Assembly: GCA_029975435.1 (NCBI GenBank)
Contig: JARKPC010000264.1
Span: 1-50,140, forward strand
Origin: Propionivibrio sp.
Lineage (GTDB): Bacteria; Pseudomonadota; Gammaproteobacteria; Burkholderiales; Rhodocyclaceae
Direction of reading: 5' to 3'
Length of the DNA stretch: 50,140 nucleotides
Made by a program: the position numbers and the translations under genes. Positions 1 through 9,240 of this stretch are shown here, in pieces (position 1 is the stretch's first letter; every line of letters starts with the position of its first letter). Under the pieces are notes generated by a model. It was not told where the DNA came from, did no database searches, and worked only from the letters and a program-made list of their open reading frames with translations.

Positions 1-135
1 GACAACTGCGGTCCGCTGGCCAACTCCGGTTTGAAAATTCATTATTGATCCTTTCGTTTTCGTATGTGCGCGTTGAGCGATCTCTCGCTGCAACCTTGGT
101 ATTTCAGTCAGGCATCACCTAAAGGCATAAGCGAC

Positions 136-228
136 AAAACAGCGCTCCGACCTCCGTGTCGTTGATTTTCTTTTGTGTTGGCGACGATAATCCTCGCGTC
201 GTATCTTGAATACAAGCGCTGTTTTTTT
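136..228 (+). other. Long inverted repeat ending in a T7 tract (structured RNA or terminator candidate)
   Basis: An 11-bp perfect inverted repeat (136-146 and 215-225) encloses 68 nt and runs straight into seven T residues at 222-228. A smaller internal pairing CGACG/CGTCG is possible inside the loop. Seen on the plus strand this resembles the 3' end of a small RNA or a long-loop terminator lying just before the LysR gene. No promoter is obvious. Function is inference only. Confidence 0.35.
205..216. promoter_or_regulatory. Palindromic box, possible LysR-type operator
   Basis: CTTG-AATA-CAAG is a perfect dyad about 47 bp upstream of the LysR-type gene start. LysR-family proteins usually bind dyads near their own promoter, so autoregulation is possible. 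It overlaps the right arm of the larger inverted repeat ending at 225, so the dyad may simply be part of that structure. Confidence 0.2.
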
Positions 229-262
229 AATACCTGCTGAAATATTTTCATGAGGTGACTGA

Positions 263-1168
263 TTGCGTACCGACCTTCCTCCCCTTTCGGCACTGGTGGC
301 TTTCGAGACGGTAGCGCGCCGCCTGAGCTTCGCGCGCGCTGCCGAGGAACTGCATCTGACGCCGTCGGCGGTCAGTCACCAGATTGCCAAGCTGGAACAT
401 TTCCTCGGCTTTCTGCTCTTCGAACGGAATCCGCGCGGCATTGTCCTCAGCGAAGCCGGGGAGAGCTATCTCGGGCGCGTGGCCGGCGCCCTCGGGGCGA
501 TCGGCAACGCCACCAACGATATCCGCAAGGGCGTACGCAACACCCTGTACGTGCATTCGAGCACCAGCATTGCCAGCCTGTGGCTGATGCCTCGCCTGGC
601 CGAGTTCGTGCGCGCGTTTCCCGACATTTCGCTGTCGCTTTCTGCGTCGCCGGTGCACTCCGATTTCGCCCTGGGGCAGGTCGATGTGGATATCCGCTAC
701 GGGGTTCCGGAATGGCCGAATCTGGTGGTCGAGCCGATCTTCGAGGAGCGCATCATGCCGCTGGCCAGCCCCGATCTGCTGGCCCGGCAGCCGGTGCATG
801 CGCCGTCCGATCTGCTCCAGTGTCCACTGATCCAGTCGACGGTCAGTCTGGTGCAGTGGCCGGCCTGGTTTGCCAGCCGCAGCCTCATCGGCGTGCCGGA
901 GCGCTTCGCCTTCCGCTTTGACCGGGCGTCAATGTCGCTCGAAGCGGCCGTGCAGGGGCTGGGCATCGCCCTGGAGAGCGACAGGATTGCTTCACAGTTT
1001 ATCGAGGCGGGGCGCTTGCACCCGGTATTCCACACCGCATGGTCGCTGCCCATCAAGGCGCATTTCATGGTTTACCCGGCGCGCCACGCGCAGCGTGCCG
1101 AGGTCAGCCAGTTTGTCGCGTGGATGCGCGAGCAGGCGGGGGCGGCGCTGGAACCGACGGCCGCCTGA
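263..1168 (+). CDS. LysR-family transcriptional regulator (GcvA-like)
   Basis: A 301-residue DNA-binding regulator of usual LysR length. Residues 1-60 form the winged helix-turn-helix: 'LSALVAFETVARRLSFARAA' followed by 'LHLTPSAVSHQI' is the classic LysR N-terminus. The rest (about 90-295) is the periplasmic-binding-protein-like effector domain, with the 'SLWLMPRLAEF' opening common in the GcvA subgroup. The start is a TTG, chosen because a GAGGTGA Shine-Dalgarno sits just upstream and the family N-terminus begins there. The gene is monocistronic, closed by a strong terminator. The effector and targets cannot be read from sequence; the next gene, a glutamine amidotransferase on the same strand, is a possible target only by proximity. 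Confidence 0.93.
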   Translation: MRTDLPPLSALVAFETVARRLSFARAAEELHLTPSAVSHQIAKLEHFLGFLLFERNPRGIVLSEAGESYLGRVAGALGAIGNATNDIRKGVRNTLYVHSSTSIASLWLMPRLAEFVRAFPDISLSLSASPVHSDFALGQVDVDIRYGVPEWPNLVVEPIFEERIMPLASPDLLARQPVHAPSDLLQCPLIQSTVSLVQWPAWFASRSLIGVPERFAFRFDRASMSLEAAVQGLGIALESDRIASQFIEAGRLHPVFHTAWSLPIKAHFMVYPARHAQRAEVSQFVAWMREQAGAALEPTAA

Positions 1169-1274
1169 AGATGTCGGAAATTAAAATCACGGCGTGCGTC
1201 GAAGAGTGTCGAAGGGTTGCACGACGTTGCGTATTCGATTAAGTTTGAGGCTGTTCGTTAGTTGAGCCATCTAT

Positions 1275-1296
1275 GGGGACGTCGTCCCCTTTTTTT
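1275..1296 (+). terminator. Intrinsic terminator of the LysR-type gene
   Basis: GGGGAC-GTC-GTCCCC forms a 6-bp GC-rich stem with a 3-nt loop, followed directly by seven T residues (1290-1296). It is a textbook Rho-independent terminator and separates the regulator from the amidotransferase unit. Confidence 0.92.
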
Positions 1297-1500
1297 GGCT
1301 TTGCCCTTTGCCCCTTGATTGGTGGCGCCGGCGCGAATCAGGCGCCTGAACGTTCTTTCCAGCAGCAACGTGTCCCGCAACGACTCGCTCACGTTACGGG
1401 ATGTCTCTACAGTCTTTTCTGTCGCATTGATTCGAGTGGTTGATGACTCGTCCGGGTTGCATCGGGGCGGTCCGAATCCAGAAAGGAGGTTGTACGGATC
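1297..1500 (+). other. Intergenic leader of the amidotransferase-antiporter-ligase unit
   Basis: Together with 1169-1274 this completes a gene-free stretch of 332 bases. I see a GGCGCC inverted repeat near 1324-1346 and a strong Shine-Dalgarno, AAAGGAGG (about 1482-1489), about 11 bases before the ATG at 1501. No convincing -35/-10 pair is visible, although a promoter is expected because a terminator precedes the region. No coding potential is convincing here. Confidence 0.4.
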
Positions 1501-2283
1501 ATGAGCAAGCGTCCATTACGCATCGGCCTTTCGGCCCGGATCTATCACCCGCAGGCTGGCGCGAAGGGTATACAGTCCAAGTCTCTGCAATATCTTGAGC
1601 AATCAGTCGCGCATTGGGTCATGTCGCGCGACGTCATGGTCTTCATGATCCCGTCGGTCAGCGGTGACGGGATCGTTTATCGCAGCAATATCCGCCTCAG
1701 CGATTACGCCGAGTATCTGGATGGGCTGGTGCTTCAGGGGGGCGCGGATGTCAGTCCCCAATGCTATGGCGAAGAGCCGCTCCATCCCGACTGGGCCGGC
1801 GATCGCGTGCGCGACGCCTACGAGATGGAACTGCTGCACGAATTCATGGAGTCCGGCAAGGCCGTGCTCGGCATCTGCAGGGGCGCGCAGCTGATCAACG
1901 TGGCCTTGGGCGGTTCGCTGCATCAGGACATCATCACCCAGGTCGAGAATGCGGTATCGCACGTGCATGACGATTATGACCGTCACTCTCACGCCATCAC
2001 CTGGGGCAAGGAGTCTGGCTTGTCGCGGCTGTATCCGGGATTGGATACAGGGCGCGTGATTTCGATCCACCACCAGTCGATCAAGGCGCTTGGGCGCGGC
2101 TTGCGCATCGAGGCGACCAGTGCCGAAGATGGCGTGGTCGAGGCGGTTCGCCTGGAAGGCAAACCCTTTGTGCTCGGCCTTCAGTGGCATCCCGAGTTCC
2201 ACCCGCCGGGGTCGCCCGATCTGCTCGACTGTACTCCGATCCTCGATGAATTCCTCAATGCTGCGCGCGGTCGTCGCTGGTGA
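1501..2283 (+). CDS. Class I glutamine amidotransferase, gamma-glutamyl-GABA hydrolase family (PuuD-like)
   Basis: A 260-residue cytosolic peptidase C26/GATase1 protein. The nucleophile elbow 'GICRGAQLINVALGGSLHQD' carries the catalytic Cys126, and the partner His230/Glu232 sit in 'LQWHPEFH'; 'HHQSIK' near 190 is typical of the PuuD branch. PuuD proteins hydrolyse gamma-glutamyl amides such as gamma-glutamyl-GABA, releasing glutamate. Nothing else of the putrescine (Puu) pathway is present, so the real substrate is open. It lies 48 bp before an antiporter gene and a YbdK-type ligase, so it may cleave a gamma-glutamyl compound made by that ligase (inference). ATG start with a strong AAAGGAGG ribosome site. 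Confidence 0.88.
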   Translation: MSKRPLRIGLSARIYHPQAGAKGIQSKSLQYLEQSVAHWVMSRDVMVFMIPSVSGDGIVYRSNIRLSDYAEYLDGLVLQGGADVSPQCYGEEPLHPDWAGDRVRDAYEMELLHEFMESGKAVLGICRGAQLINVALGGSLHQDIITQVENAVSHVHDDYDRHSHAITWGKESGLSRLYPGLDTGRVISIHHQSIKALGRGLRIEATSAEDGVVEAVRLEGKPFVLGLQWHPEFHPPGSPDLLDCTPILDEFLNAARGRRW

Positions 2284-2331
2284 TGCCGCCCGACGTAACG
2301 CGCTGGAAAACTTTCTGCGGAGTCGTACTCA

Positions 2332-3606
2332 ATGGTTGATTCGATTGTTGGACCCGTCCGGGATGCTTGGACGGCGTTACAGGGGCATCTGTTCTTTTTG
2401 CCGCCGTTCCCCAGCCGCCTCGATACGCTGGCCCTGCTCAGTCTGCTGCTGGTAACCGGCCTGCTGGTTGCCGAATGGCTGCGGGCGCATTGGGGCTGGC
2501 CGCGCGTCCTGGGCTATGTCGTTGCCGGCTCCGTATTCGGGCCTCCGGTGTTCGGCTGGATCAACGCCGATATTCTGGTCCAGATCCGTCCGGTCGCGGA
2601 CGCGGCGCACGGGCTGTTGCTGCTCGAGGCCGGCCGCCGGCTCGACTTGCGCTGGCTGGTCAAGAACCGCGATCTGTTGCGCGGCAACGTGAGCGACATC
2701 GTCCTGTCGTTCCTGGCCATCTATTTCTTCTCCTACCTGGTCGTCGGGCTGCCGCCTGCCTGGGCTGCCGCCACGGCCGCCGTGACCATGGCCTCGGCAC
2801 CGGCGGTCGTGTTGCTGATCATCGAGGAATCGCGGGCGCAGGGACAGGTGACCGAGCGCGTCATTCTCTATTCTTCCCTGAGCGCGGCGGCGGCGTTCGT
2901 CGTATTCGTCGTCGTGCTGGGCATCGTCCACGCGCAGCAGAGCAACAACTGGGCGAATACGCTGATTCATCCGCTGTGGGCCGGCGGCGGGGCGTATCTC
3001 ATCGGCTGGCTGATCTCGCGATTGGCGCTGCTGATTGCCGGGCGGCTGCCGAAGCGATCGCTGGCGCAGGTCTTCGTGCTCGTGGCCATGGCCCTGCTGG
3101 CGGTCGGTATTGCCCGCATGCTCGCCGTGCCGGTGTTCCTCACCCTGTTCCTGATGGGTGTGATCCTCTCCTTGCGCGACGAGGCAAAGGTTCTCAGCTA
3201 CACCAGCCTGCCGGAAGGACACTGGATGCTGGCCATCATCCTGTTCGTGGTGGTCGGGGCTTCGTTGCCGTGGCGCGATTTCACCTGGCTGACCGGCCTG
3301 CACGCGCTCGGCCTGCTGCTGGTGCGGGCACTGGCCAAACTGATATCCCTGGCGCTGTCGGGTGGCAGCCTGCCCTTGGGCAAGCGTCTTCTCGTCGGCG
3401 TCGGCATTCAACCGTTGTCGGCAACGGCCGTGTTCATGGCCTTTGAAATCGCCCGGCTGTATCCGGAGATCGGGGCGTCCGCCCTGGCGCTGGCGTTCTT
3501 CGCGGCGGCGATCATGGAACTCGCCGGTCCGGTCCTGTGCCGCTTTGCGCTGAACCGGGCGGGTGAGACAGCGACCGAAAAAGTTGCGCCCGGAGGTGTG
3601 ATATGA
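2332..3606 (+). CDS. CPA2-type cation:proton antiporter, membrane domain only (Kef-like)
   Basis: A 424-residue polytopic inner-membrane protein with about 12 hydrophobic segments from residue 25 to 405, matching the Na+/H+ exchanger (Kef/CPA2) fold. Full KefB/KefC proteins continue with a cytosolic RCK (TrkA-N) nucleotide-binding domain; this one stops after the membrane domain, so gating must come from elsewhere or be absent. A CGGAG ribosome site lies 9 bases before the ATG. Its stop overlaps the start of the YbdK-like gene (ATGA), implying translational coupling and a shared role. Transported ion (K+ or Na+) cannot be decided. 'Sodium:proton antiporter' is an equally acceptable name. Confidence 0.82.
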   Translation: MVDSIVGPVRDAWTALQGHLFFLPPFPSRLDTLALLSLLLVTGLLVAEWLRAHWGWPRVLGYVVAGSVFGPPVFGWINADILVQIRPVADAAHGLLLLEAGRRLDLRWLVKNRDLLRGNVSDIVLSFLAIYFFSYLVVGLPPAWAAATAAVTMASAPAVVLLIIEESRAQGQVTERVILYSSLSAAAAFVVFVVVLGIVHAQQSNNWANTLIHPLWAGGGAYLIGWLISRLALLIAGRLPKRSLAQVFVLVAMALLAVGIARMLAVPVFLTLFLMGVILSLRDEAKVLSYTSLPEGHWMLAIILFVVVGASLPWRDFTWLTGLHALGLLLVRALAKLISLALSGGSLPLGKRLLVGVGIQPLSATAVFMAFEIARLYPEIGASALALAFFAAAIMELAGPVLCRFALNRAGETATEKVAPGGVI

Positions 3607-4739
3607 GTGACGCTCTCGAATTTACTCAAAGCGAACCCTTGACCCTGGGGGTCGAACTCGAGCTTCAACTGCTGACCACGCGCGATTTCGACCTGACGCG
3701 TGGCGCGTCCGACTTGCTGCGCGCCATGGATTACGACGGGCGCAATGGCGACATCAAGCTGGAAATCACCGAAAGCATGATCGAGATCAATACGCTGGCT
3801 CGCGCTTCGGTCGACGACATCGCCGACGACCTGGACAGCTTGCGCGGTGTCCTGGTCGAGCAATGCGCGCGCAACAACATCACGGTCTGTGGTGGCGGCA
3901 CGCACCCGTTCCATTCGTGGCCCGAACGGCGCATCTCGCCGGGTGAGCGCTATGAGCAGACCTATGCGCGTTATGGCTATCTGGCCAAGCAATTCACGGT
4001 GTTCGGCCAGCACATCCATATCGGGTGCGCTACCGCGGATGATGCCGTGTGGCTGACCCAGGCGCTTGGGCCTTATGTGCCGTTTTTCATCGCCCTGTCG
4101 GCATCGTCACCGTACGTCGATGGGGTGGATACCTATTTCCAGTCGGCACGCCTGAATGCCGTTTCCGCCTTCCCTTTGAGCGGCCAATGTCCGGTGCTGG
4201 CTGACTGGAATGATTTCCTGGCGCACTACGAGTTCCTGCGCGACTGCGGCATCGTCGCCAGCATCAAGGATCTGTACTGGGATATCCGGCCCAAGCCGGA
4301 ATACGGCACCGTGGAAATTCGCGTCTGCGACACCCCGTTGAGCATCGTGCCGGCGGCCGCGCTGGCCGCGCTGGCCCAGTGCCTGGCGCGCAAGCTGCTG
4401 CGCGAACGGCCCGTCTTCCACCCCGGCCGGGCGTTGCAGGTGGCACGCTACAACAAATTCCAGGCCTGCCGGTACGGCTTCGACGCGCAGATCTCCTGTC
4501 CGGAGAAGCGACGACAGGAGGGGCTGCGCGAGTCGCTGGCCAGCTTGCTGGACGTGCTTGGCGAGGAGGCGAAAGCGCTCGGCTGCCAGCGCTGGCTTGA
4601 TGTACTGCGCCGATCGTTGTTCTCGGGAATGTCCGATGCCGACTGGCTGCGCTCGCGCTTGACGGTGCACCAGAACCTGCACGATGTGGTACGCGATTCA
4701 ATGGACCGTTTCCGCGAGCTGAGGCATCCGGCCACGTGA
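3603..4739 (+). CDS. ybdK: YbdK-type carboxylate-amine ligase (glutamate-cysteine ligase 2 family)
   Basis: 378 residues, the usual length of the YbdK/GCS2 group. The start 'TLGVELELQLL', the 'HPFHSWPERRISPGERYEQ' stretch and 'GQHIHIGCA' are hallmark ATP/metal-site segments of this family. E. coli YbdK shows weak gamma-glutamyl-cysteine ligase activity in vitro; the true acceptor is unknown. The gene starts inside the stop codon of the antiporter gene (ATGA overlap) with a GGAGGTG ribosome site. Because Kef-type antiporters are controlled by glutathione adducts, coupling of a gamma-glutamyl ligase to a Kef-like antiporter and to a gamma-glutamyl hydrolase two genes upstream is suggestive. The specific substrate is not readable. 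Confidence 0.85.
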   Translation: MSDALEFTQSEPLTLGVELELQLLTTRDFDLTRGASDLLRAMDYDGRNGDIKLEITESMIEINTLARASVDDIADDLDSLRGVLVEQCARNNITVCGGGTHPFHSWPERRISPGERYEQTYARYGYLAKQFTVFGQHIHIGCATADDAVWLTQALGPYVPFFIALSASSPYVDGVDTYFQSARLNAVSAFPLSGQCPVLADWNDFLAHYEFLRDCGIVASIKDLYWDIRPKPEYGTVEIRVCDTPLSIVPAAALAALAQCLARKLLRERPVFHPGRALQVARYNKFQACRYGFDAQISCPEKRRQEGLRESLASLLDVLGEEAKALGCQRWLDVLRRSLFSGMSDADWLRSRLTVHQNLHDVVRDSMDRFRELRHPAT

Positions 4740-4822
4740 AATTCCGTTGAGGGAAAAAGTTCGGGAGGTGTCTTGTCCATGCGGCGGCGTGCCGTGGCAT
4801 GTCGGGGTGTCGGTAGAGCGGA

Positions 4823-4831
4823 TGTTATAAT
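4823..4831 (+). promoter_or_regulatory. Extended -10 promoter for hemA
   Basis: TGT-TATAAT is a perfect -10 hexamer with an extended-10 TG, 55 bases before the hemA ATG. No good -35 is seen at 17 bp, which is usual for extended -10 promoters. It lies in the 146-bp gap after the YbdK-like gene and fits a new transcription unit starting at hemA. Confidence 0.65.
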
Positions 4832-4885
4832 CGACCCCCTTCTAACGGGCATCCTGGCCTCGAATTCTTCAACTGACCCCACGGC

Positions 4886-6139
4886 ATGGCGCTATTCACT
4901 CTCGGTATCAATCACCGCACGGCGCCGCTCACGGTTCGCGAGCAGGTGGCGTTTCATGCCGAGGAATTGCGCCGTGCGCTGGCCGATCTGTCGGGCAGCG
5001 GGAGAGTGGTCGAGGCGGCGATTCTGTCGACCTGCAACCGTACCGAACTGTATTGCCAGGCCGATGACCCGCAGGTGGCGGCACACTGGCTGGCAGAGTA
5101 CCGTCGCTTGCCGCTGGGCGAGATCGAACCCTATCTCTACACGCATCCGGATCGCGAGGCCGTTCGCCATGCCTTTCGCGTTGCCAGCGGGCTGGATTCG
5201 ATGGTGCTCGGGGAGCCCCAGATTCTCGGCCAGATGAAGGAAGCCGTGCGCATCGCCCGCGAGGTCGGTGCGCTGGGCACCACGCTGAACAAGCTGTTCC
5301 AGCAATCGTTCTCCGTGGCCAAGGATGTACGCTCGACCACGGCCATCGGCGCCAATATCGTATCCATGGCGGCGGCGTCGGTGCACCTGGCGGAACGAAT
5401 TTTCGGGAGCATTGCCGATCAGCGCGTGCTGTTCATCGGCGCTGGGGAGATGATCGGCCTGTGCGCCACGCACTTCGCGGCACAGAAGCCGAAGCAGATC
5501 GTCATCGCCAACCGCACCGTCGATCGCGGGCGCGAGATGGCCGAGCGCTACGGCGCCGCGGCCATACGTCTGGAGGACGTGGCGGAGCGTCTCGCCGAAT
5601 TCGATATCGTCGTTTCGTGCACCGCCAGCCAGTTGCCGATCATCGGACTGGGGCTGGTCGAACGAGCTGTCCGCTTGCGTCGTCACCGGCCGATTTTCAT
5701 GGTCGACCTGGCAGTGCCGCGCGACGTGGAAGTCGAGGTCGGGGATCTGGACGACGTGTTCCTGTATACCGTCGACGATCTGGCGCAGATCGTCGAGTCC
5801 GGACTGGAGTCGCGCCAGTCTGCCGTGGTCGATGCCGAAGCGATTGTCGATGGCCGCGTGGACGATTTTCTGCAATGGCTGCAGACGCGGGAGAGCGTGC
5901 CGGTCATTCGCGCCCTGCGCGACAACGCCGAGCGCATGCGCCGGCATGAGATGGAACATGCGCTTAAGCTGTTGGCCAAGGGGGAGGATCCTGCCGCCGT
6001 GCTCGAACATCTCTCGCACCGGCTGACGAACAAATACCTGCATGCGCCGACGCAGGCGCTGAACCAGTTCGAGGCAAACCGTGGCGAGATGCAGGCGCTG
6101 GTGACCAAGATTTTCAGCCTGCATCGTGAACAACACTGA
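4886..6139 (+). CDS. hemA: Glutamyl-tRNA reductase
   Basis: 417 residues, normal length. It reduces Glu-tRNA(Glu) to glutamate-1-semialdehyde with NADPH, the first step of C5-pathway tetrapyrrole (haem) synthesis in the cytosol. The catalytic Cys50 is in 'STCNRTELY'; '[13 protein letters not shown]' at the N-terminus, '[12 protein letters not shown]' and the NADPH-binding '[10 protein letters not shown]' region follow in order, with the C-terminal dimerisation helix containing '[10 protein letters not shown]'. No Shine-Dalgarno is evident before the ATG, but the N-terminus matches the family exactly. First gene of hemA-prfA-prmC-grxD; haem-dependent control acts post-translationally in relatives. 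Confidence 0.97.
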   Translation: MALFTLGINHRTAPLTVREQVAFHAEELRRALADLSGSGRVVEAAILSTCNRTELYCQADDPQVAAHWLAEYRRLPLGEIEPYLYTHPDREAVRHAFRVASGLDSMVLGEPQILGQMKEAVRIAREVGALGTTLNKLFQQSFSVAKDVRSTTAIGANIVSMAAASVHLAERIFGSIADQRVLFIGAGEMIGLCATHFAAQKPKQIVIANRTVDRGREMAERYGAAAIRLEDVAERLAEFDIVVSCTASQLPIIGLGLVERAVRLRRHRPIFMVDLAVPRDVEVEVGDLDDVFLYTVDDLAQIVESGLESRQSAVVDAEAIVDGRVDDFLQWLQTRESVPVIRALRDNAERMRRHEMEHALKLLAKGEDPAAVLEHLSHRLTNKYLHAPTQALNQFEANRGEMQALVTKIFSLHREQH

Positions 6140-6152
6140 CGATTGACTGACG

Positions 6153-7235
6153 ATGAAACAAAGCATCCGCGACAAACTGGAGAACCTCGTCGGTCGGCTC
6201 GACGAACTTGACCGCATCCTGGCCAGCGGCGAAGCGACGCGCGACATGGACCAGTATCGCAAGATGACGCGCGAGCACGCGGAGCTCGGTCCGGTGGTGG
6301 CGTTGTACAAGGACTGGCAGCAAACGGAGGCGGATCTGCGATCGGCGCAGGAAATGATGGCCGATCCGGAAATGAAGGAACTGGCCGAGGAAGAGATGAA
6401 GGCGGCCAAGGAGCGTTTGCCCGCCATCGAAATCGAGTTGCAGAAGCTGCTGCTGCCAAAGGATGCCAACGACGAGCGCAACGTTTTCCTGGAAATCCGC
6501 GCCGGCACGGGCGGCGACGAATCGGCGTTGTTTGCCGGCAACCTGTTCCGCATGTATACGCGCTATGCCGAGCGCCAGCGCTGGCAAGTCGAAGTGGTTT
6601 CCGCCAACGAGTCGGAACTGGGCGGATACAAGGAGGTCATCGCGCGTATCGCCGGCACCGGCGTGTATTCCAAGCTGAAGTTCGAATCGGGAGGGCACCG
6701 CGTGCAACGCGTGCCGGAAACCGAGGCGCAGGGGCGGATTCACACGTCGGCTTGCACCGTCGCCGTGATGCCCGAGGCCGACGAACTCGAAGACGTGCAG
6801 ATCAACCCGTCGGAGATTCGCATCGACACCTTCCGTGCGTCCGGCGCGGGCGGTCAGCACATCAACAAGACCGACTCGGCGGTGCGCATCACCCACCTGC
6901 CGACCGGCATCGTTGTCGAATGCCAGGACGGGCGCTCGCAGCACCAGAACAAGGCGCAGGCGATGTCGGTACTGGTGGCGCGCATCCGCGACGCGCAAGA
7001 GCGTGAGCAGAACGCGAAGATCGCCTCGACGCGCAAGAGCCTGATCGGCAGCGGCGACCGTTCCGAACGCATCCGCACCTACAACTTCCCGCAAGGCCGG
7101 GTCACCGACCACCGTATCAACCTCACGCTGTACAAGATCGACGCGATCATGGACGGCGAGCTCGACGACGTGATCGACGCGCTGTCCACGGAACATCAGG
7201 CCGAACAGCTGGCGGCGCTGGCCGACGCCGAATGA
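6153..7235 (+). CDS. prfA: Peptide chain release factor 1
   Basis: 360 residues. It recognises UAA and UAG stop codons on the ribosome and triggers peptide release. The GGQ catalytic tripeptide is at 233-235 within '[15 protein letters not shown]', the same numbering as E. coli RF1. The codon-recognition PxT motif is at 188-190 and reads PET rather than the common PAT/PVT. The Gln of GGQ is the methylation target of PrmC, encoded by the next gene, which overlaps this one by 4 bases (ATGA). Starts 13 bases after hemA. Confidence 0.97.
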   Translation: MKQSIRDKLENLVGRLDELDRILASGEATRDMDQYRKMTREHAELGPVVALYKDWQQTEADLRSAQEMMADPEMKELAEEEMKAAKERLPAIEIELQKLLLPKDANDERNVFLEIRAGTGGDESALFAGNLFRMYTRYAERQRWQVEVVSANESELGGYKEVIARIAGTGVYSKLKFESGGHRVQRVPETEAQGRIHTSACTVAVMPEADELEDVQINPSEIRIDTFRASGAGGQHINKTDSAVRITHLPTGIVVECQDGRSQHQNKAQAMSVLVARIRDAQEREQNAKIASTRKSLIGSGDRSERIRTYNFPQGRVTDHRINLTLYKIDAIMDGELDDVIDALSTEHQAEQLAALADAE

Positions 7236-8065
7236 GCGCCGCGATGCGCATCGGCGATGCCTGGCGGCAGGCCGGCCGGCGCATCGACCGGCTGGATGCG
7301 CGCTTGTTGCTGGAGCATGTGTGCGGCTACACCTATGCCGACCTGATTGCGCGACCGGAGTGCGAAATGTCGGTTGAACAGGCGTCCCGATTCGACGACA
7401 TGGTCAGGCGCCGCGAAGCGGGGGAGCCTTTGGCCTACCTCGTGGGCAGTGCCTGGTTTTGCGATCTCGAATTCTCCGTTAGCCCGGCCGTGTTGATTCC
7501 GCGCCCCGATACGGAAGTCCTCGTCGAGGTGGCCTTGGAAAAAGCGCGGGCCCTGGAGAATCCAAACGTTGTCGATCTGGGCACGGGTTCAGGCGTCGTC
7601 GCCATCCTGATCGCACGGCGGTGCCCGCAGGCCCTGGTGACGGCGGTCGATGTATCGGCGGCCGCGCTGGACGTGGCGCGCGCCAACGCCGAACGGCACC
7701 GTGCGCACATCCGCTTTCTCGAAGGTGACTGGTACGCCCCGCTGGGCGATGAGCGTTTCGACATCATCGTATCCAACCCGCCTTACGTGGCCGAAGGCGA
7801 TCCCCATCTGCAGCTGAACGGACTCCCCTTCGAGCCGCAACACGCGCTGACGGACGGCGTTGCCGGTGGCAACGGGCTGGCCTGCATCCGCCGCATCATC
7901 GCCGCGGCGGCGGATCATCTGCGGGCGGGAGGGTGGCTGCTGATGGAACACGGCTACGATCAGGCGGTCGAAGTGCGCAGGCTGCTTTGGGAAGCAGGGT
8001 TCGCCGATGTGGCTTCCTGGACGGACGGAGCCGGCATTGAACGGGTCAGCGGTGGCCGGGGGTGA
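7232..8065 (+). CDS. prmC: Release factor glutamine N5-methyltransferase
   Basis: 277 residues. It methylates the Gln of the GGQ motif of RF1/RF2 using S-adenosylmethionine. An N-terminal helical substrate-binding domain (1-80) precedes the class I methyltransferase fold with SAM motif '[13 protein letters not shown]' (about 110-122) and the active-site NPPY at 182-185 ('[13 protein letters not shown]'). The ATG overlaps the prfA stop codon, coupling enzyme to substrate as in many bacteria. Confidence 0.96.
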   Translation: MSAAMRIGDAWRQAGRRIDRLDARLLLEHVCGYTYADLIARPECEMSVEQASRFDDMVRRREAGEPLAYLVGSAWFCDLEFSVSPAVLIPRPDTEVLVEVALEKARALENPNVVDLGTGSGVVAILIARRCPQALVTAVDVSAAALDVARANAERHRAHIRFLEGDWYAPLGDERFDIIVSNPPYVAEGDPHLQLNGLPFEPQHALTDGVAGGNGLACIRRIIAAAADHLRAGGWLLMEHGYDQAVEVRRLLWEAGFADVASWTDGAGIERVSGGRG

Positions 8066-8128
8066 CGGCCTGGGGCCGGCACAATGAGCAGCAGCTGTTG
8101 TTTATCCAACTGAAAAGAGGTTTTTTAC

Positions 8129-8452
8129 ATGGACGTGCAGGAAATCATCAAGGAGCAGGTCACCACCAATCCGGTGGTGCTCTACATGAAGGGTACCCCG
8201 CGGGCGCCGATGTGCGGCTTCTCGGCCACGGCGGTGCAGATACTGCAGGCCTGCAACCTGCCGCTGTTCTTCAGCGTCAATGTGCTGGAGGAACCGGCCA
8301 TTCGCGAGGGTGTGAAGGTCTTTTCCGACTGGCCGACCATTCCGCAACTGTATATCCGTGGCGAGTTCGTCGGTGGTTGCGACATCATGCGCGAGATGTA
8401 CCAGAGCGGCGAATTGCAGCAGTTGCTGGTGGGGATTGCCGCTCCCGAGTGA
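8129..8452 (+). CDS. grxD: Monothiol CGFS-type glutaredoxin
   Basis: 107 residues, the size of single-domain Grx4. The CGFS active site has Cys29 ('APMCGFSA'); the TIPQLY ('WPTIPQLYI') cis-Pro loop and 'GGCDIMREMYQSGEL' glutathione-binding segment are intact. CGFS glutaredoxins bind a bridging [2Fe-2S] cluster with glutathione and deliver it to targets or BolA partners. ATG with AGAGG ribosome site. A GGCC-rich dyad lies in the 63-bp gap after prmC. Last gene of the hemA-prfA-prmC-grxD arrangement. Confidence 0.95.
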   Translation: MDVQEIIKEQVTTNPVVLYMKGTPRAPMCGFSATAVQILQACNLPLFFSVNVLEEPAIREGVKVFSDWPTIPQLYIRGEFVGGCDIMREMYQSGELQQLLVGIAAPE

Positions 8453-8517
8453 TGCCGCCGATGCGGGGGCGTGAACCGTTTCGCCCCTCGGAGAGAGGCA
8501 TGCGCTATCATGCGGCC

Positions 8518-9240
8518 ATGGCAAGGCATCCTGCTTTCTTCCTGTTTTTTCTCGCCTTTTTTCTGCTTGACGGTTGCGCGACCCGGGTCGGCGCGGGCGG
8601 GCAGAAAGAGGAGCGCTTCGATCCGCGCTATCTGGCCAAGACGGAAATCGACCGCGTGATCGATGCCAATCGCGCTGAAGTGTCGGCTGGCCTGCGCCGC
8701 GTGGCGGAGAAACTTTACCGGCGCAATCCGGCGGAGTGGAAGAAGGCGGGGCATGCCAGCCTGGATTCTGCACTGAAACGGCTTTTCGCCGGTGGCCTGA
8801 ATTTTCCGGAACTGGAAGGACAGCGTGAGGGGGGGGCGGCCATGCTGGCCTTCAACCCGAAGTACCAGGGAGATCGTGTCCTCGCCGTCATGGCCGGACT
8901 GCTCGGCATGGTTGATGCGGCTTTTGAGCACAAGAACGATTTCTACGTGTTTGACGACCTTAACGAGCAGAAGCTCTACAACTGCGCGCGCAACGTCGAG
9001 ATCGCGGTCTGGAAAATGTCTTCGACCCGAACGGCCGATGGCCAGACTCTCCTTGTTTCCAACGAACTTGATCCGAACAACCCCAACCTGAGTTTCGAGC
9101 GCGAGTTTGGCCGCATCATCGGCTTGCTGGACTTCATGGCCAAGATCGTGGCCGACAAGCATGGCCGGTCGATCACGCGATTGACTCAGAGCATTGCGAC
9201 GGCAGTATTCCTGCCCGTCGGCGCACTTGGACTGAAATGA
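8518..9240 (+). CDS. Predicted lipoprotein of unknown function
   Basis: 240 residues from the ATG I prefer; an in-frame ATG at 8500 would add six residues. The N-terminus is a lipoprotein signal (one Arg, a Phe/Leu-rich core, then 'LLDGC' with lipidated Cys20), so the protein should be membrane anchored facing the periplasm. The mature part is helical-looking and charged without any motif I recognise. A G8 run lies at 8829-8836. The stop overlaps the purN start (ATGA), so the two are co-translated, though no functional tie to purine synthesis is apparent. A GAGAGAGG ribosome-site-like stretch is very close to 8500 and rather far from 8518, so the start is uncertain. Confidence 0.75.
   Translation: MARHPAFFLFFLAFFLLDGCATRVGAGGQKEERFDPRYLAKTEIDRVIDANRAEVSAGLRRVAEKLYRRNPAEWKKAGHASLDSALKRLFAGGLNFPELEGQREGGAAMLAFNPKYQGDRVLAVMAGLLGMVDAAFEHKNDFYVFDDLNEQKLYNCARNVEIAVWKMSSTRTADGQTLLVSNELDPNNPNLSFEREFGRIIGLLDFMAKIVADKHGRSITRLTQSIATAVFLPVGALGLK

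Noticed and set aside
2367..3446. Long alternative frames on both strands inside the antiporter gene
   Set aside because: The +1 membrane-protein frame is hydrophobic and family-like; the others are Arg/Pro-rich shadows.
4892..6553. A 553-codon minus-strand open frame across hemA and prfA
   Set aside because: It mirrors two certain genes in another frame and has no recognisable domain or ribosome site.
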